Assembly: GCF_000271845.1 (NCBI RefSeq)
Contig: NZ_JH719393.1
Location: 1,011,457-1,075,456 of the forward strand
Length of the DNA stretch: 64,000 bases
Direction of reading: 5' to 3'
From: Rhizobium leguminosarum bv. trifolii WSM2297
GTDB lineage: Bacteria; Pseudomonadota; Alphaproteobacteria; Rhizobiales; Rhizobiaceae
The position numbers were made by a program, and so were the translations under genes. Position 1 is the first letter of the stretch; every line of letters begins with the position of its first letter. Below, in pieces: positions 26,246 through 36,300 of this stretch. The notes under the pieces were generated by a model that was not told the DNA's origin, did no database searches, and was given only the letters and a program-made list of their open reading frames with translations.

Positions 26246-26261
26246 TTTTGTTGCAACAAAA
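26246..26261. promoter_or_regulatory. GntR operator, site 1
   Basis: Perfect 16-bp palindrome TTTTGTTGCAACAAAA in the divergent space between the ABC importer and the GntR gene, 32 bp upstream of the TTG start at 26293. Together with the site at 27037 it defines a consensus TTTTGTTRYAACAAAA. It probably mediates autoregulation and importer control. Confidence 0.78.
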
Positions 26262-26292
26262 ATGTGACGATGTCAACGCAAGGGGGTCGATT

Positions 26293-26988
26293 TTGAACAA
26301 AAATACAACCGGAGAGGAATCGGCGGTGTCGGAACTGCAGTTTGGGCGCCTTAGCGACTTCGCCTATTCATCCATCAAGGAGCAGCTCACACGCGGTACA
26401 TACAAGCCTGGTCACAAGTTGCCGATCCGCTCGGTTGCCGAAATGCTGAACGTTGGCGCGACGCCTGCACGCGAGGCAATTAACAGGCTGGTCCTGGAGG
26501 GCGCGCTCGTCATGGCTGGTCCTAAGACTGTTATCGTCCCACATCTCGATCTTCCGGCTCTTTATGAGATCACTCAGATGCGGCTTGCGCTTGAGGGGTT
26601 AGCCACTGAAAAGGGTGCGCTTCACGCGACGAATGATACAATAAATAAGCTATTGGAACTTCAGGAGAAAATAACAACAGCTCTCGATGAGATGCGCTAT
26701 TCTGATGCTCTTCACGAAAACAAGGAATTCCACTTTACGATCTATCGCCTGTGCGAAATGCCGCACCTCCTTTCAACTATCGAATCTCTGTGGTTAAGGG
26801 TGGGCGCTTCATTTCACGATCTTTATCCCGAGTTTGCGGAAGCAAAATATGGTGTCCGAAACCACATGGCGGCGATAGAGGGGCTGGTGGATAGGGATCC
26901 CTCTGCTGTTCGCGCCGCAATGGAAAACGATATTCGCGATGGATTCCGTCGTTTGAAGAAAGCGGCGCAGGAGCGTCAAAAGCGGTAA
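26293..26988 (+). CDS. GntR-family transcriptional regulator (FadR/FCD type)
   Basis: 231 residues from TTG 26293, chosen because AGGGGG lies 6 bp upstream; GTG 26326 also has a fair site, and starts further upstream would place the operator inside the gene. The N-terminal winged helix (YSSIKEQLTRGTYKPGHKLP and the recognition region ATPAREAINRLVLEGAL) is followed by an all-helical FCD ligand-binding domain beginning YEITQMRLALEGLATEKGA. FCD regulators usually sense small organic acids or amino compounds. It lies between the importer and the aminotransferase operon, with matching palindromes upstream of both. Confidence 0.88.
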   Translation: MNKNTTGEESAVSELQFGRLSDFAYSSIKEQLTRGTYKPGHKLPIRSVAEMLNVGATPAREAINRLVLEGALVMAGPKTVIVPHLDLPALYEITQMRLALEGLATEKGALHATNDTINKLLELQEKITTALDEMRYSDALHENKEFHFTIYRLCEMPHLLSTIESLWLRVGASFHDLYPEFAEAKYGVRNHMAAIEGLVDRDPSAVRAAMENDIRDGFRRLKKAAQERQKR

Positions 26989-27007
26989 TAAATCGGTGGC
27001 AGCATTT

Positions 27008-27052
27008 TTTTGTTGCAACTTCTTCGGGTTCATGATTTTTGTTATAACAAAA
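27008..27052. promoter_or_regulatory. GntR operators upstream of the aminotransferase operon
   Basis: A perfect palindrome TTTTGTTATAACAAAA lies at 27037-27052, 45 bp before the aminotransferase start. A weaker copy, TTTTGTTGCAACTTCT, lies at 27008-27023. Paired sites about 30 bp apart would suit cooperative repression of the aminotransferase-ThDP-SDR operon. Confidence 0.75.
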
Positions 27053-27097
27053 TTGTGAAGGGTCGCGCCGCGCCCCGCATTGACCGGAGAAAATCCA

Positions 27098-28459
27098 ATG
27101 TTTCGTGCTGACATCTTACCCAGCGACCGGGGATTCTCCCGGTCGCGGTCAGAACATTTCTTCAAAAGGGGGCGGCGCGTTTTTCCGACCGGGATCACGC
27201 GGGTTACGGTGGATCACGAGCCGAGCCCGCTTTACATCTCGCGCGGAGAAGGAGCCTATCTGATCGATGTTGATGGCAACCGTCTCCTCGATCTCAACAA
27301 CAATTTCACGACGCTGATCCACGGTCACGGGTTCCTTCCCGTTGCCGACGCGGTTGCGGACCTTCTTCATCGCGGAACGTGCTTCTCCAACCCCACCGAG
27401 CACGAGATCACGCTGGCCGAACTGTTGATCGAGCGCATCCCGGCGATCGAACATATTCGCTTCGTCAACAGCGGGACTGAGGCTGTGATGTTTGCGATAA
27501 AGGCCGCCCGCGCCTTCACCTGCCGACCAGGCATTGCACGGATCGAAGGCGCCTATCACGGCGCTTATGACTGGGCTGAAACGGGGCAGGCGGTATCGCC
27601 GGCCATTTGGAACGACCCACTGCGATCGCCGGCCGTACCCGCGTATCGTGGCATGCCGCCCTCGGTTGGTGAGGAGGTGACCGTCATCCGTTTCAACGAT
27701 GTCGAAGATCTTGAGCGGCGCATTGCCTCGGCAGCCCCGTCACTCGCCTGTATCCTCATTGACCCGATGCCGAGCCGCGCCGGATTGATTGCGCCTGAGC
27801 AGAGTTTTCTTGCAGCCGTCGGTGCGATCGCCAGGAAGTATGGAATTCTCATTGTTGCCGATGAAGTCCTCAATCTGCGCCAGTCCTATATTGGCGCTTC
27901 GGCTCGTTACGGTCTGCAGCCCGATCTGATCGCGGCTGGGAAGATCATCGGCGGAGGTTTCCCCGTCGGGGCAATTGGTGGGCGCAAGGAGGTCATGCGG
28001 GTTTTTGGGAGCGACAGCGGCAAGCCGCTGCTTCCGCAAGGCGGTACGTTTTCGGCAAATCCCGTATCGATGGTCGCGGGGCGGGTCGCGATGGAGGCGA
28101 TGACGGAAGCCTCGTTCGCCTCGCTCGAAAGCCTCGGCGATAGGATCAGGATCGGTCTTCGAAAGGAAATCGAGCGCTGCGGCGCAGCTTTCAGCGTCAC
28201 GGGGGCCGCATCACTGTTTCGCATCCATCCGAAAGGCAAGGAGCCAACAGATTTCCGCGAGGCTTATCTCGAGACTGAAGAGGCAGAATTAATGGCGCGG
28301 CTCTCGAGGCATTTCCTCGAGTGCGGCGTTCTTCTGCCCAATGGAGCCGCGGCGTGCCTGTCGACGGCGATGACGAAGGCTGACGCTGACGCGGTCGTTT
28401 CTGCCTTCGCAGACTTCCTTTCAACCCTTGAAGCAAACCCAACCGAAGCGGGCCTATGA
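27098..28459 (+). CDS. Class III aminotransferase (glutamate-1-semialdehyde aminomutase-like)
   Basis: 453 residues from ATG 27098, with GGAG 8 bp upstream. A PLP enzyme of fold type I: cofactor-phosphate region NSGTEAVMFAIKAARAFT, a substrate loop YHGAYDW, the cofactor-binding Asp in LIVADEVLNLR, and the Schiff-base Lys in IAAGKIIGGGFPVGAIGG. Related proteins transfer or shift amino groups on small amino acids and amino ketones. The stop codon overlaps the start of the ThDP gene, so the two are coupled. Genuine heme GSA aminomutase is unlikely, because no tetrapyrrole genes are nearby and the operon is under a GntR regulator. Confidence 0.85.
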   Translation: MFRADILPSDRGFSRSRSEHFFKRGRRVFPTGITRVTVDHEPSPLYISRGEGAYLIDVDGNRLLDLNNNFTTLIHGHGFLPVADAVADLLHRGTCFSNPTEHEITLAELLIERIPAIEHIRFVNSGTEAVMFAIKAARAFTCRPGIARIEGAYHGAYDWAETGQAVSPAIWNDPLRSPAVPAYRGMPPSVGEEVTVIRFNDVEDLERRIASAAPSLACILIDPMPSRAGLIAPEQSFLAAVGAIARKYGILIVADEVLNLRQSYIGASARYGLQPDLIAAGKIIGGGFPVGAIGGRKEVMRVFGSDSGKPLLPQGGTFSANPVSMVAGRVAMEAMTEASFASLESLGDRIRIGLRKEIERCGAAFSVTGAASLFRIHPKGKEPTDFREAYLETEEAELMARLSRHFLECGVLLPNGAAACLSTAMTKADADAVVSAFADFLSTLEANPTEAGL

Positions 28460-30170
28460 TCATGGCAAATGATGTTTTAACCGTCGCCGAACGTATCGCG
28501 CTTTCTCTCAAGAGACACGACGTCACCCATATCTTCGCTCAGAGCCTGCCCTCTGCGGTGATCCTCGCTGCCGAAGCAATTGGCATCCGTCAGATCGCCT
28601 ACCGCCAAGAAAACATGGGAGGGACCATGGCTGATGGCTATGCGCGCCTCTCCGGAAAGATCGGGGTCGTAGCAGCGCAAAACGGCCCCGCAGCAACGCT
28701 TCTTGTTCCGCCGCTGGCCGAAGCGCTCAAGGCTAGCGTACCGATCGTCGCCCTTGTTCAGGACGTTGAACGAGATCAGGCGGATCGCAATGCATTCCAG
28801 GAACTCGACCATCTGGCCTTATTCCAATCCTGCACGAAATGGGTGCGTAAGGTGATCGTTGCGGAACGTATCGACGATTACGTCGATGCTGCCTTCACGG
28901 CAGCCGCGTCGGGCCGACCAGGACCGGTCGCGCTGTTGCTTCCCGCCGACCTATTGCGAGAGCAGATTGCGCCGTCAGCATTTCGGCGTGAGTCGGTCTT
29001 GGGCCATTGGCCACTTGATCGATCGCGTCCACGCGATAGCGACATCGAACGCGCAGCTTCGATGATTGCGGAAGCTCACACACCCATTATCATCGCCGGA
29101 GGCGGCGTTCACGCAAGCCGCGCCGCCGGCGAACTCTCGGCGCTACAGGACGAGGCCTCGCTTCCCGTCGTCACGACAAATATGGGCAAAGGTGCGGTCG
29201 ACGAATTCCATCCCTTGTCGGCAGGGGTTCTCGGCTCGCTTGTCGGACCGAAGTCACTCGGACGACACACGATTGCGCTGGTCGAAGAAGCAGATCTCGT
29301 CATTCTGATCGGGACGCGAACCAATCAGAACGGCACGGATAGTTGGCGTCAAATTCCCCGCTCCGCCTCGGTCATTCATTCGATGTCGATCCGGTCGAAA
29401 TCGGTCGGACGTACGAGGCTGTCAGGTTGGCCGGCGATGCCGCGGAAACCATCGGCGCGCTCCGCGGGGCGCTTGCTGCGCGCGATCTTTCTTATCGCGC
29501 ATCGAAGCGCAATGATGTGGCTTCTCGTATCGCCGGGTTCTGGCATGCGTTCGACACGGATAGGCAATCCGTTGCCCGCTCGGAGGCCAGTCCCATCCGA
29601 CCTGAGCGGATCATGTTCGAACTTCAACGGATGTTAACGGCTGATACGACCGTTGTCGCTGACGCCAGCTATTCCTCCATGTGGGTTGCCGGCCAGCTGC
29701 GGGCGCTTTCGCCTGGCATGCGCTTTATCTCGCCGCGAGGCCTGGCTGGACTTGGGTGGGGCGTGCCACTTGCTCTTGGCGCCAAAGCTGCAAGACCAGA
29801 TAAGCCGGTCGTGTCAATCGTGGGGGACGGCGGCTTCGCGCATAGCTGGGCAGAACTTGAGACCATGGTTCGCAGCAAATTGCCCATCCTTATTATCGTC
29901 TTGAACAACGGCGTCCTCGGTTTTCAGCGTGACGCGGAAACTGTCAAGTTCGGCAGCTTCACCACGGCCTGCAACTTTGCCGATGTCGACCATCAGAAAA
30001 TTGCCGAAGCCTGCGGCTGCCCGGCAGTCCGCATCTTTGATCCCGCTGATCTTCCTCGATACCTCGAGCTGGGCCTGTCAGGGGATGGCCCCCTGCTGCT
30101 GGAGGTCATGACCGAGCCTGGCGCTCATCCGCCGCTGTCGTTGTTTGCTGCAATGGATCAAGCGGCATGA
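28456..30170 (+). pseudogene. ThDP-dependent enzyme (acetolactate synthase-like), frameshifted
   Basis: A thiamine-diphosphate enzyme split by one frameshift near 29379. The first frame (from 28456) carries the PYR domain with the activating Glu in AYRQENMGGTMADGYARLSG and the central domain (HTPIIIAGGGVHASRAAGEL), up to PRSASVIH. The second frame resumes with DVDPVEIGRTYEAVRLAG and holds the PP domain with the ThDP/Mg motif SIVGDGGFAHSWAELE...NNGVLGFQ. One missing base (for example CATTTCGAT written as CATTCGAT) explains the break. The family performs carboligation or decarboxylation of 2-oxo acids. If the break is real the enzyme is dead; a sequencing error is also possible. It overlaps genes at both ends. 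Confidence 0.8.
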
Positions 30171-30943
30171 TGGTCGCCCGTCGCGCACATGTAGCGGTTA
30201 TCAGCGGCGGCACGACGGGGATTGGTCTTGCCACCGCGTTTCGTCTGCTCAAAGCAGGTCATAGAGTCGCCGTCTTCAGCCATGGCGAGGCAAGCGTCGC
30301 GGCCGCGGGCGCGGCACTTGCCGAAACTTTCGGACCGGGGATGTCGCTTGCAAGACAGGTGGATCTCCGCGAGCCGGCGGCCGTCAGGAACTTTTTCAGG
30401 GAGGTCGCCGATGTCTTTAGCGCCCCTGAAATTCTCGTCTGTAATGCGGGAATTTCGCCCAAAGGCACTGACGGCCCTGCCGACGTCTCCGACCTTTCTC
30501 TTGAAGAATGGAACGACGTGCTCACTGTCAATCTGACGGGTTCAATGTTGTGCTGCCAGGCCGTTCTGCCTGCTATGAAGGAGAAAGGCTATGGCCGCAT
30601 CATATTCGTGGGATCGCTTGCTGGCCGGACGAGACCGCGGATCGCAGGAGCGAGTTATGTCGCATCAAAAGCGGCACTTTCAGGGTTATCCCGCGTGCTG
30701 GTCTCTCAATATTCTCAATACGGCATAACATCGAACGTGGTGGCGCCAGGTCGCATCCTGACGCCACTGATCGGATCCGCGGAGACCAAGACCAACATCG
30801 ACGCGCTCGCGCGCATTCCGGCAGGCCGGCTTGGTGATCCGGATGAAGTGGCTGCCGTTATCGCGTTCCTGGCGTCGGAAGATGCGGGGTTCGTCAATGG
30901 TGCCATCATCGATGTCAACGGCGGCGAGTTTGCACCGAGTTAA
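30167..30943 (+). CDS. Short-chain dehydrogenase/reductase
   Basis: 258 residues of the classical SDR family. The nucleotide-binding motif is ISGGTTGIGLATAFRLL, the NNAG-type motif is VCNAGISPKG, Ser lies in IIFVGSLAG, and the catalytic Tyr-x-x-x-Lys is YVASK in GASYVASKAALSGLSR. The C-terminus EDAGFVNGAIIDVNGGEF is typical of FabG-like oxidoreductases. Its ATG overlaps the stop of the ThDP gene, so it is the third gene of the aminotransferase operon. It probably reduces a ketone or oxidises an alcohol made by its neighbours. Confidence 0.9.
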   Translation: MMVARRAHVAVISGGTTGIGLATAFRLLKAGHRVAVFSHGEASVAAAGAALAETFGPGMSLARQVDLREPAAVRNFFREVADVFSAPEILVCNAGISPKGTDGPADVSDLSLEEWNDVLTVNLTGSMLCCQAVLPAMKEKGYGRIIFVGSLAGRTRPRIAGASYVASKAALSGLSRVLVSQYSQYGITSNVVAPGRILTPLIGSAETKTNIDALARIPAGRLGDPDEVAAVIAFLASEDAGFVNGAIIDVNGGEFAPS

Positions 30944-30979
30944 GACCGGGATCATTTTAGCCAAGAAGAGGCGAGCGAT

Positions 30980-31651
30980 ATGCCCTCGGTCATTCTAGTC
31001 TGCTCGCGTGATGCCGAGTTTTATTTGCTGCTCGAGCATATTCTGCGCCATGAGGGTTTCGAGACTCGGCTAGCAGCAAGTGACGACGATGCCGTGGGAA
31101 CCTGCGCATCAGCAGCAATTTCTGCAGTACTCGTGGATTGTGGAAGCTGGCCGAGTGAGGTTGCACCGCTTTGTGCGCTGTTGAAGGAGGCCGGGCTTCC
31201 AGTCGGGGCGCTCATCAGCGGGGATATGCGTGCACAGCACCTGCAATTGATCAGAGCGGGGCTCGAAGAAGTCATCATGCGTCCTTTGTCACCGCCGAAG
31301 CTTTTTGCCTTTCTGAATACCGTTAGGCCGCGGCCGGAAGCTGTGACCGCGCCAAGTGTTGTTGTTCCCGCCGAGTTTGTCATCGAGAGGCACGCTGTCG
31401 TCTTTGGCGGGAAGAGAATCAGCCTTTCGCCTATCGAGGCGCGAATCCTCAAATTCCTGTTGGAAAGGCAAGGACAAGTCAGCACCCGAGAGCAACTCAT
31501 TGAGGCCGTTTGGCCCAATCCGCGCCCGGTGGACCGTCGCACGGTCGATGTGCATATCGGCCGCCTGCGAAGAGCGGTCGCGGAACTTCGTAATCTGCGG
31601 GTTCGCACTGTCTACGGCGTGGGTTACAGTCTTGAATTTCAAGACGCGTGA
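30980..31651 (+). CDS. Atypical OmpR-type response regulator (right flank of island)
   Basis: 223 residues, related to the regulator at 19998-20681 and with the same layout. The receiver domain starts SVILVCSRDAEFYLLLEHIL, with the acceptor Asp in AVLVDCGSW; the conserved Lys is replaced by Arg (VIMRPLSPP). The winged helix has ISLSPIEARILKFLLERQG and VDVHIGRLRRAVAEL. It follows the SDR by 36 bp and may belong to the same operon. Two paralogous regulators enclosing an island without a kinase suggest they control it, or each other, possibly by sensing a ligand rather than phosphate. Confidence 0.82.
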   Translation: MPSVILVCSRDAEFYLLLEHILRHEGFETRLAASDDDAVGTCASAAISAVLVDCGSWPSEVAPLCALLKEAGLPVGALISGDMRAQHLQLIRAGLEEVIMRPLSPPKLFAFLNTVRPRPEAVTAPSVVVPAEFVIERHAVVFGGKRISLSPIEARILKFLLERQGQVSTREQLIEAVWPNPRPVDRRTVDVHIGRLRRAVAELRNLRVRTVYGVGYSLEFQDA

Positions 31652-31859
31652 AGGCGCATGTCTGGCGAGAATTAGGTGGGTACTCCTGGAAGATGGCGGC
31701 GCGAACGTTTGAAAATGCGTTGCCAAAAAGTAGCGACTGAACGCTGGTTAGGCCTCAGGGTCGATGAAAAGCTGCACGGTAGCCGCGGAATTGGCACAGA
31801 CGAGCAGCTCTTCATCGGAGTGCCCCCTTACGTGAGACCTAACCGCGCATCGGGCGCCG

Positions 31860-32798
31860 CTACCCGTAGTTCCGTCTGAGCCTATCCAAATGCTCGGAGC
31901 ACACCGTCTCGACCAGATCTATCAATAACGAGGTTCGCTCTCCAAGCCATCCAAGAGCTTCTTCGCTGATCTCGAAATGTTTTGAATAGCGCGCTTTCAC
32001 ATAGGCCTCGTTTAGCGTGTTGAACCATGCCCGCTCTCGATGCTGATCACGAGGGAAGGCCTCGGCTAAACGCCGGTCCTGTTCCTCCGCAAGAGAGCGC
32101 AGGAATTTGATATTGTGAGACGGCGGGCCGTAATTGGTGACTGTTAGCAAGACACACGAATAGGCTTGTTCTAACGCCTGATGCAGCTGGAATGCTGCAA
32201 TCCGTAGCTCGTTTTGGCTAATGCAAGATGTCGCTATTTTTAAAAAGGATCGAGCCAGCGAGAGCCTATCCTCGAAATGCTCGTTTGTGACACGAAGGCG
32301 ATCCGCTGGCGAGAGCGGCTTGGGTTCTGCAAGCGGCTCGTCGTCGAGTTCGTAGAGAACGATACCTTCCTTGCGGATATCAGAAAAGAAGTACTGCCCT
32401 TCTTTCAGGTAGGTATTCACCTCTCGCCTGGAGTGGACAATGAAGCTCACCGGCGTTTCGATCGTCTTGTCGTGGATCAGCCGGTCGGCAGCCTTGTGCC
32501 AGTACTCCGCGAATTCGCACAGTTTGCGATTATTGACGATGACCAGAAGATCGAAGTCCGAGCGATAACCCTTCATCGTGAAGGGCTCATCCACCCAGCC
32601 ACCCTTGGCATAGGAGCCAAACAGGATGATCTTCAGGATCCTGCCGCGCTTTTTGAACTCTGCTGTGCCGTCTTGCAGCGCGTCCTCGAATTCCTCGTGA
32701 AGGATTTCCATAACGCGGGTAATCTCGCGCTGCTTACGAAGCGGAATATGATCGAGAGATGACTTCATATCACTATCGATAGGAGAAACATCCTGCAC
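31860..32798 (-). CDS. Nucleotidyltransferase-HEPN fusion protein
   Basis: 312 residues. The N-terminal half is a minimal nucleotidyltransferase with the motif LFGSYAKGGW at 60-68 and the metal-binding DFDLLVI at 81-87. The C-terminal half (about 175-310) is a HEPN domain: a four-helix bundle with ISQNELRIAAFQLHQALEQA and a late ARYSKHF motif. In separate-gene MNT/HEPN systems the HEPN protein is an RNase toxin that the MNT protein AMPylates; here both are in one chain. It lies beside the NACHT-nuclease gene and may belong to a defence island. An alternative start is ATG 32768. Confidence 0.83.
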   Translation of the reverse strand: MQDVSPIDSDMKSSLDHIPLRKQREITRVMEILHEEFEDALQDGTAEFKKRGRILKIILFGSYAKGGWVDEPFTMKGYRSDFDLLVIVNNRKLCEFAEYWHKAADRLIHDKTIETPVSFIVHSRREVNTYLKEGQYFFSDIRKEGIVLYELDDEPLAEPKPLSPADRLRVTNEHFEDRLSLARSFLKIATSCISQNELRIAAFQLHQALEQAYSCVLLTVTNYGPPSHNIKFLRSLAEEQDRRLAEAFPRDQHRERAWFNTLNEAYVKARYSKHFEISEEALGWLGERTSLLIDLVETVCSEHLDRLRRNYG

Positions 32799-33395
32799 CG
32801 TCCACCCCCGGTTTTAGCGGCTTCCAGAAATCACTTCCGATAAGCAGTACTTATCGATGGTTGGCTGTCACGCTTCAGGTCACCATCGGTGACGGAAGCT
32901 AGAGGCTGATACGCTTCCAGAAAGGAAAAGAACAACGCTAATCCATATGGTTAACGAAACCAAAATCAGCGGGTTCTGCCAGGAAATAGGTCGAAGGGAT
33001 TGCAGGTTCCTAGGTCAGGCGTCGGCCGGATCGAGCGTATCAACTGATGCGTGAGCCGTTTGAAGCTTGTATATTTGGTCGGGCTCGAACGTTTCGGCCA
33101 CTCGATAGGTGAGGGGTGTCGCGGTGGGATGCCGCTCGATCGCAGGTACCGAGATAATTGATACGAGCTTTCAATCTCGGCGTAAAAATCAAGGAAGCTG
33201 CCTTGGGGCATCGGTTTATTGGAGCAGGAGCGCTGCACGGCAACATCGGAGCTTTGACCACCTGCTCGCAGAATGCATTGCCTGCTATCGACCATTGCTC
33301 GTCATAGCTGCGGCGATCCAGCACGCACGCGTGACGGATTTCACACCGGCTTTGGGTAGTTGGTGCGTCGGTCGCTTGTTCTTTTCTGGTAATTT
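32799..33395. other. Intergenic region before the NACHT-nuclease gene
   Basis: 597 bp with no assigned gene. A minus-strand open frame (32966-33295, with GSFLDFYAEIESSYQLSRYL) has faint protein-like composition but no family I recognise, and may be a gene remnant. The next gene lacks an ATG, so the 5' end of that gene or an insertion junction may lie here. Confidence 0.4.
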
Positions 33396-36300
33396 TTGCA
33401 AGTTCCAGCGCAAATCCTTAGATTGGCTGACGGTCGAGCGGACTGTATTGTCTCTGCGCAATTTGACCATCGGGGAGTCTTAACAGTTCATATTTCCCGC
33501 GCCCTTGTCGTAGACGAAAAGACCTACACTGAAGAGGAGCTGCTTCAGGTGGGGACGGTATTCGTCGTCCTGGCGGAACCGGGTGCGGGCAAGACCGAGT
33601 TGCTTAAGGCGCTTGCCGGGCTGCTCCAGGCAAATCGGACTCGCGCCAGCATCTTCCAGAACAAGCCGGGGCTCGCGGGAACCGGGCCGCTCGTTATCGA
33701 CGCGATGGACGAGGTCGCGCGAATCGACACCGTGGCGACCGACAAGATCATCGCGACGGCGAGCGAGACACCGGCGGTGACGGTCGTCTTCGCGAGCCGG
33801 TCCGCGGAGTGGGACCGCAGCCGCACGGCGTATGTCGAGCAGTGCTTCGGTGCGAAGCCTGTCATCGTGCATCTGCGGCCCTTCAACGAGGACGAGCAGC
33901 GCCAGCTTTTCGAGAGCAGGTTTCCCAGCGAGGATTTCGAGGCCTTCGCTGCGGAGGTTCATCAATTTGGTTTAGGCCCGTTGCTTGGCAATCCACAGTT
34001 TCTGATCCTGTTCGGCGAGGCCTACGTCGAGAGCGGGCGCGTCTTCACGTCGAAGGCGAAGATTTTCGCGGATGCTATACGTCGTCTCGCGCATGAGGCG
34101 AACACCGAACGGCCAAAACCGAAATTGAAGCCGCCGCTTGACGCCATCATCGCAGTTGCAGGCGAGGTGTTCGCCAAGCTCCTCTTGTCCGGCGCGACCG
34201 GCATCGCCACGGTCGAGAGTTTAAGCGACCGTGATTTTCCCTACATCAACGCGCTGTGCCGCGACGCATCGAATGCACCCTTCCTGATCGATACGCGGTT
34301 GCTGAAGCCCTCGGACGATCCGGACGAGCACGAACCGGTCCACCGGATCGTCGCAGAATATTGTGCGGCGTCGTATCTGGTGGGTCGGCTCGAAGATCCG
34401 AGGGACCGTCTCTCCTTGGAACGGGTCCTTGCCGTCGTCGCACCGAATGGCGTGACCCGCGACGAATTGCGCGGTATGGTTGGCTGGATGGCGGCGCTGG
34501 GACATCAACCGTTACAGTTGCGCCTGATTGAGCTTGATCCCTATGCGGTGCTGGCGAACGGGGATCCAAGCCAACTGACGACGGCGGCAAAGCGGGCTCT
34601 GTTGTCGGCCTTGGACAAGCTCGCGGATTTGGAGCCGCTGTTCCGTCGCAGCGACACGTGGCGACGCTTCAACGTCGGTCAGTTTTTCACGCCGGACATT
34701 CTAGGTCAGGTTCGCACGATCCTGAGGAAACCGGGCCAGTTTCGCACGCTTGTCCTTGAGCTACTGATCGACACGGATGCGTCGGCCAGTCTGTTGCCGG
34801 AACTGTCGGTATTGGTGCGCAATGCGACGACCGATAGCGATACTCGGAAGTGGGTCGGCGAGGTCCTGCTGGCCGCCGGCACCTTTAATCCTGTGGTCGA
34901 GTTCGATGCTCTGGTCGCGGAAGGCTCGGCGACATCGCTTGAGATCGTGGCGCGATGGGTCACCAAGCGCGGCGTTGAATCGGTAGGCGCGGCCAAGGTT
35001 GCAGACCTTCTGGACAAGCTCTCGGTGCTGTACGGCAAGCCAAACCGCAGGCATCGTGACGGGACGTCGCGCTATTTCATCGACCGCCTAGTGCGGTCTT
35101 TCAGGCGCGCCGAAGTCACGAACTTTCTCGATGCCCTGACGACAGGCTTCGTCTGCACCTGTGCGCCCAAGCACGCCTATGCCTGTACGTGCCGGTACGG
35201 AAAAAGCAAAATCCTCGGTCGGCTTCTTGACAGGTATTTCGAGCTTGCGGAAGCGGGACCGCAAGACCCGGCTCGCATCTGGCAGTGGATCAGATCGCTC
35301 CATTTCCAGGGCAACGCATCGACCGAGCGGAGCGTGTCGGTCAAGCATCTCGTCGCAAATGACGAGCTTAGGCGCGACCTTCAGCGGCGTGCCGTCGAGG
35401 GCTTACGCGGCGAGCAGGCGCAGAACGCGGTTATCGAGCTATATTCGAGCCACGCGCACTCTGGCCTGCATATGCATGCCGGCGACTCGGACGCGCTCAG
35501 CCAATACGCTTTTGACCACAACATGGTGGATGTTTGGGGGGCGCTTCTCTCCGGCCATAATATCTGGGACAAGGAGAAAGGGCCGAACGCGCTTCGCGCC
35601 GCGCAACGGGCGCAAAGCCAGTTCTCGCCCGACTTCATGCGACTGTGGGCGAGACGAGAGCGAGCCCGACGCGAATACTGGCGCGACGAGCGTCGCGTGA
35701 CCCACATACGCGGCCGGAAGAAACGGGCGGAGAAGGAAGCGGCTGTCGAGGCCAACAACCGGGCCTATCTTCGCGCCAACCTCGCGGAAATCGAGGCGGG
35801 ACGCCATGGATGGTGGCTCACGGAATTTACCCGCGCCTTCCTCTACTACCCGGATGAACTAGAGGACATGGTCGACAATCCGGAAACGCCGCTGCGCGCG
35901 CTCCGAAACTGTTTGCCTTTCGTCGAGCCGCACATCCCCACTGTCGAACGGCTGGGCCAGCGCAAGAGTACCAACATTGCCGAGATTCTGCTCGCGGCCC
36001 TGATTGTCCTGTATCGCGATGGTGTCGACCTGACGATTCTTGATCCGCGCATGCTGGCCGCGGCGAAGACCGAAGCAACATCGTCCTACCCTGTGTTCAA
36101 GGACGGTGAGGCCGACGGCGAAGCGTTCGAGGCGGCGCTCGACGCAGCGCTGTTCAAGGAGCCGGGATCGGCGGAAACGTTCCTACGCGCCTACATCGAG
36201 CCTCAGCTGGCCGAGCCCGAGAACGCGCCGCAGCATGTCTATTGGTTAAACAACAAGCCCGCCTTTCACGATTTGCGCGCCACGTTGCCGATGGAATGGC

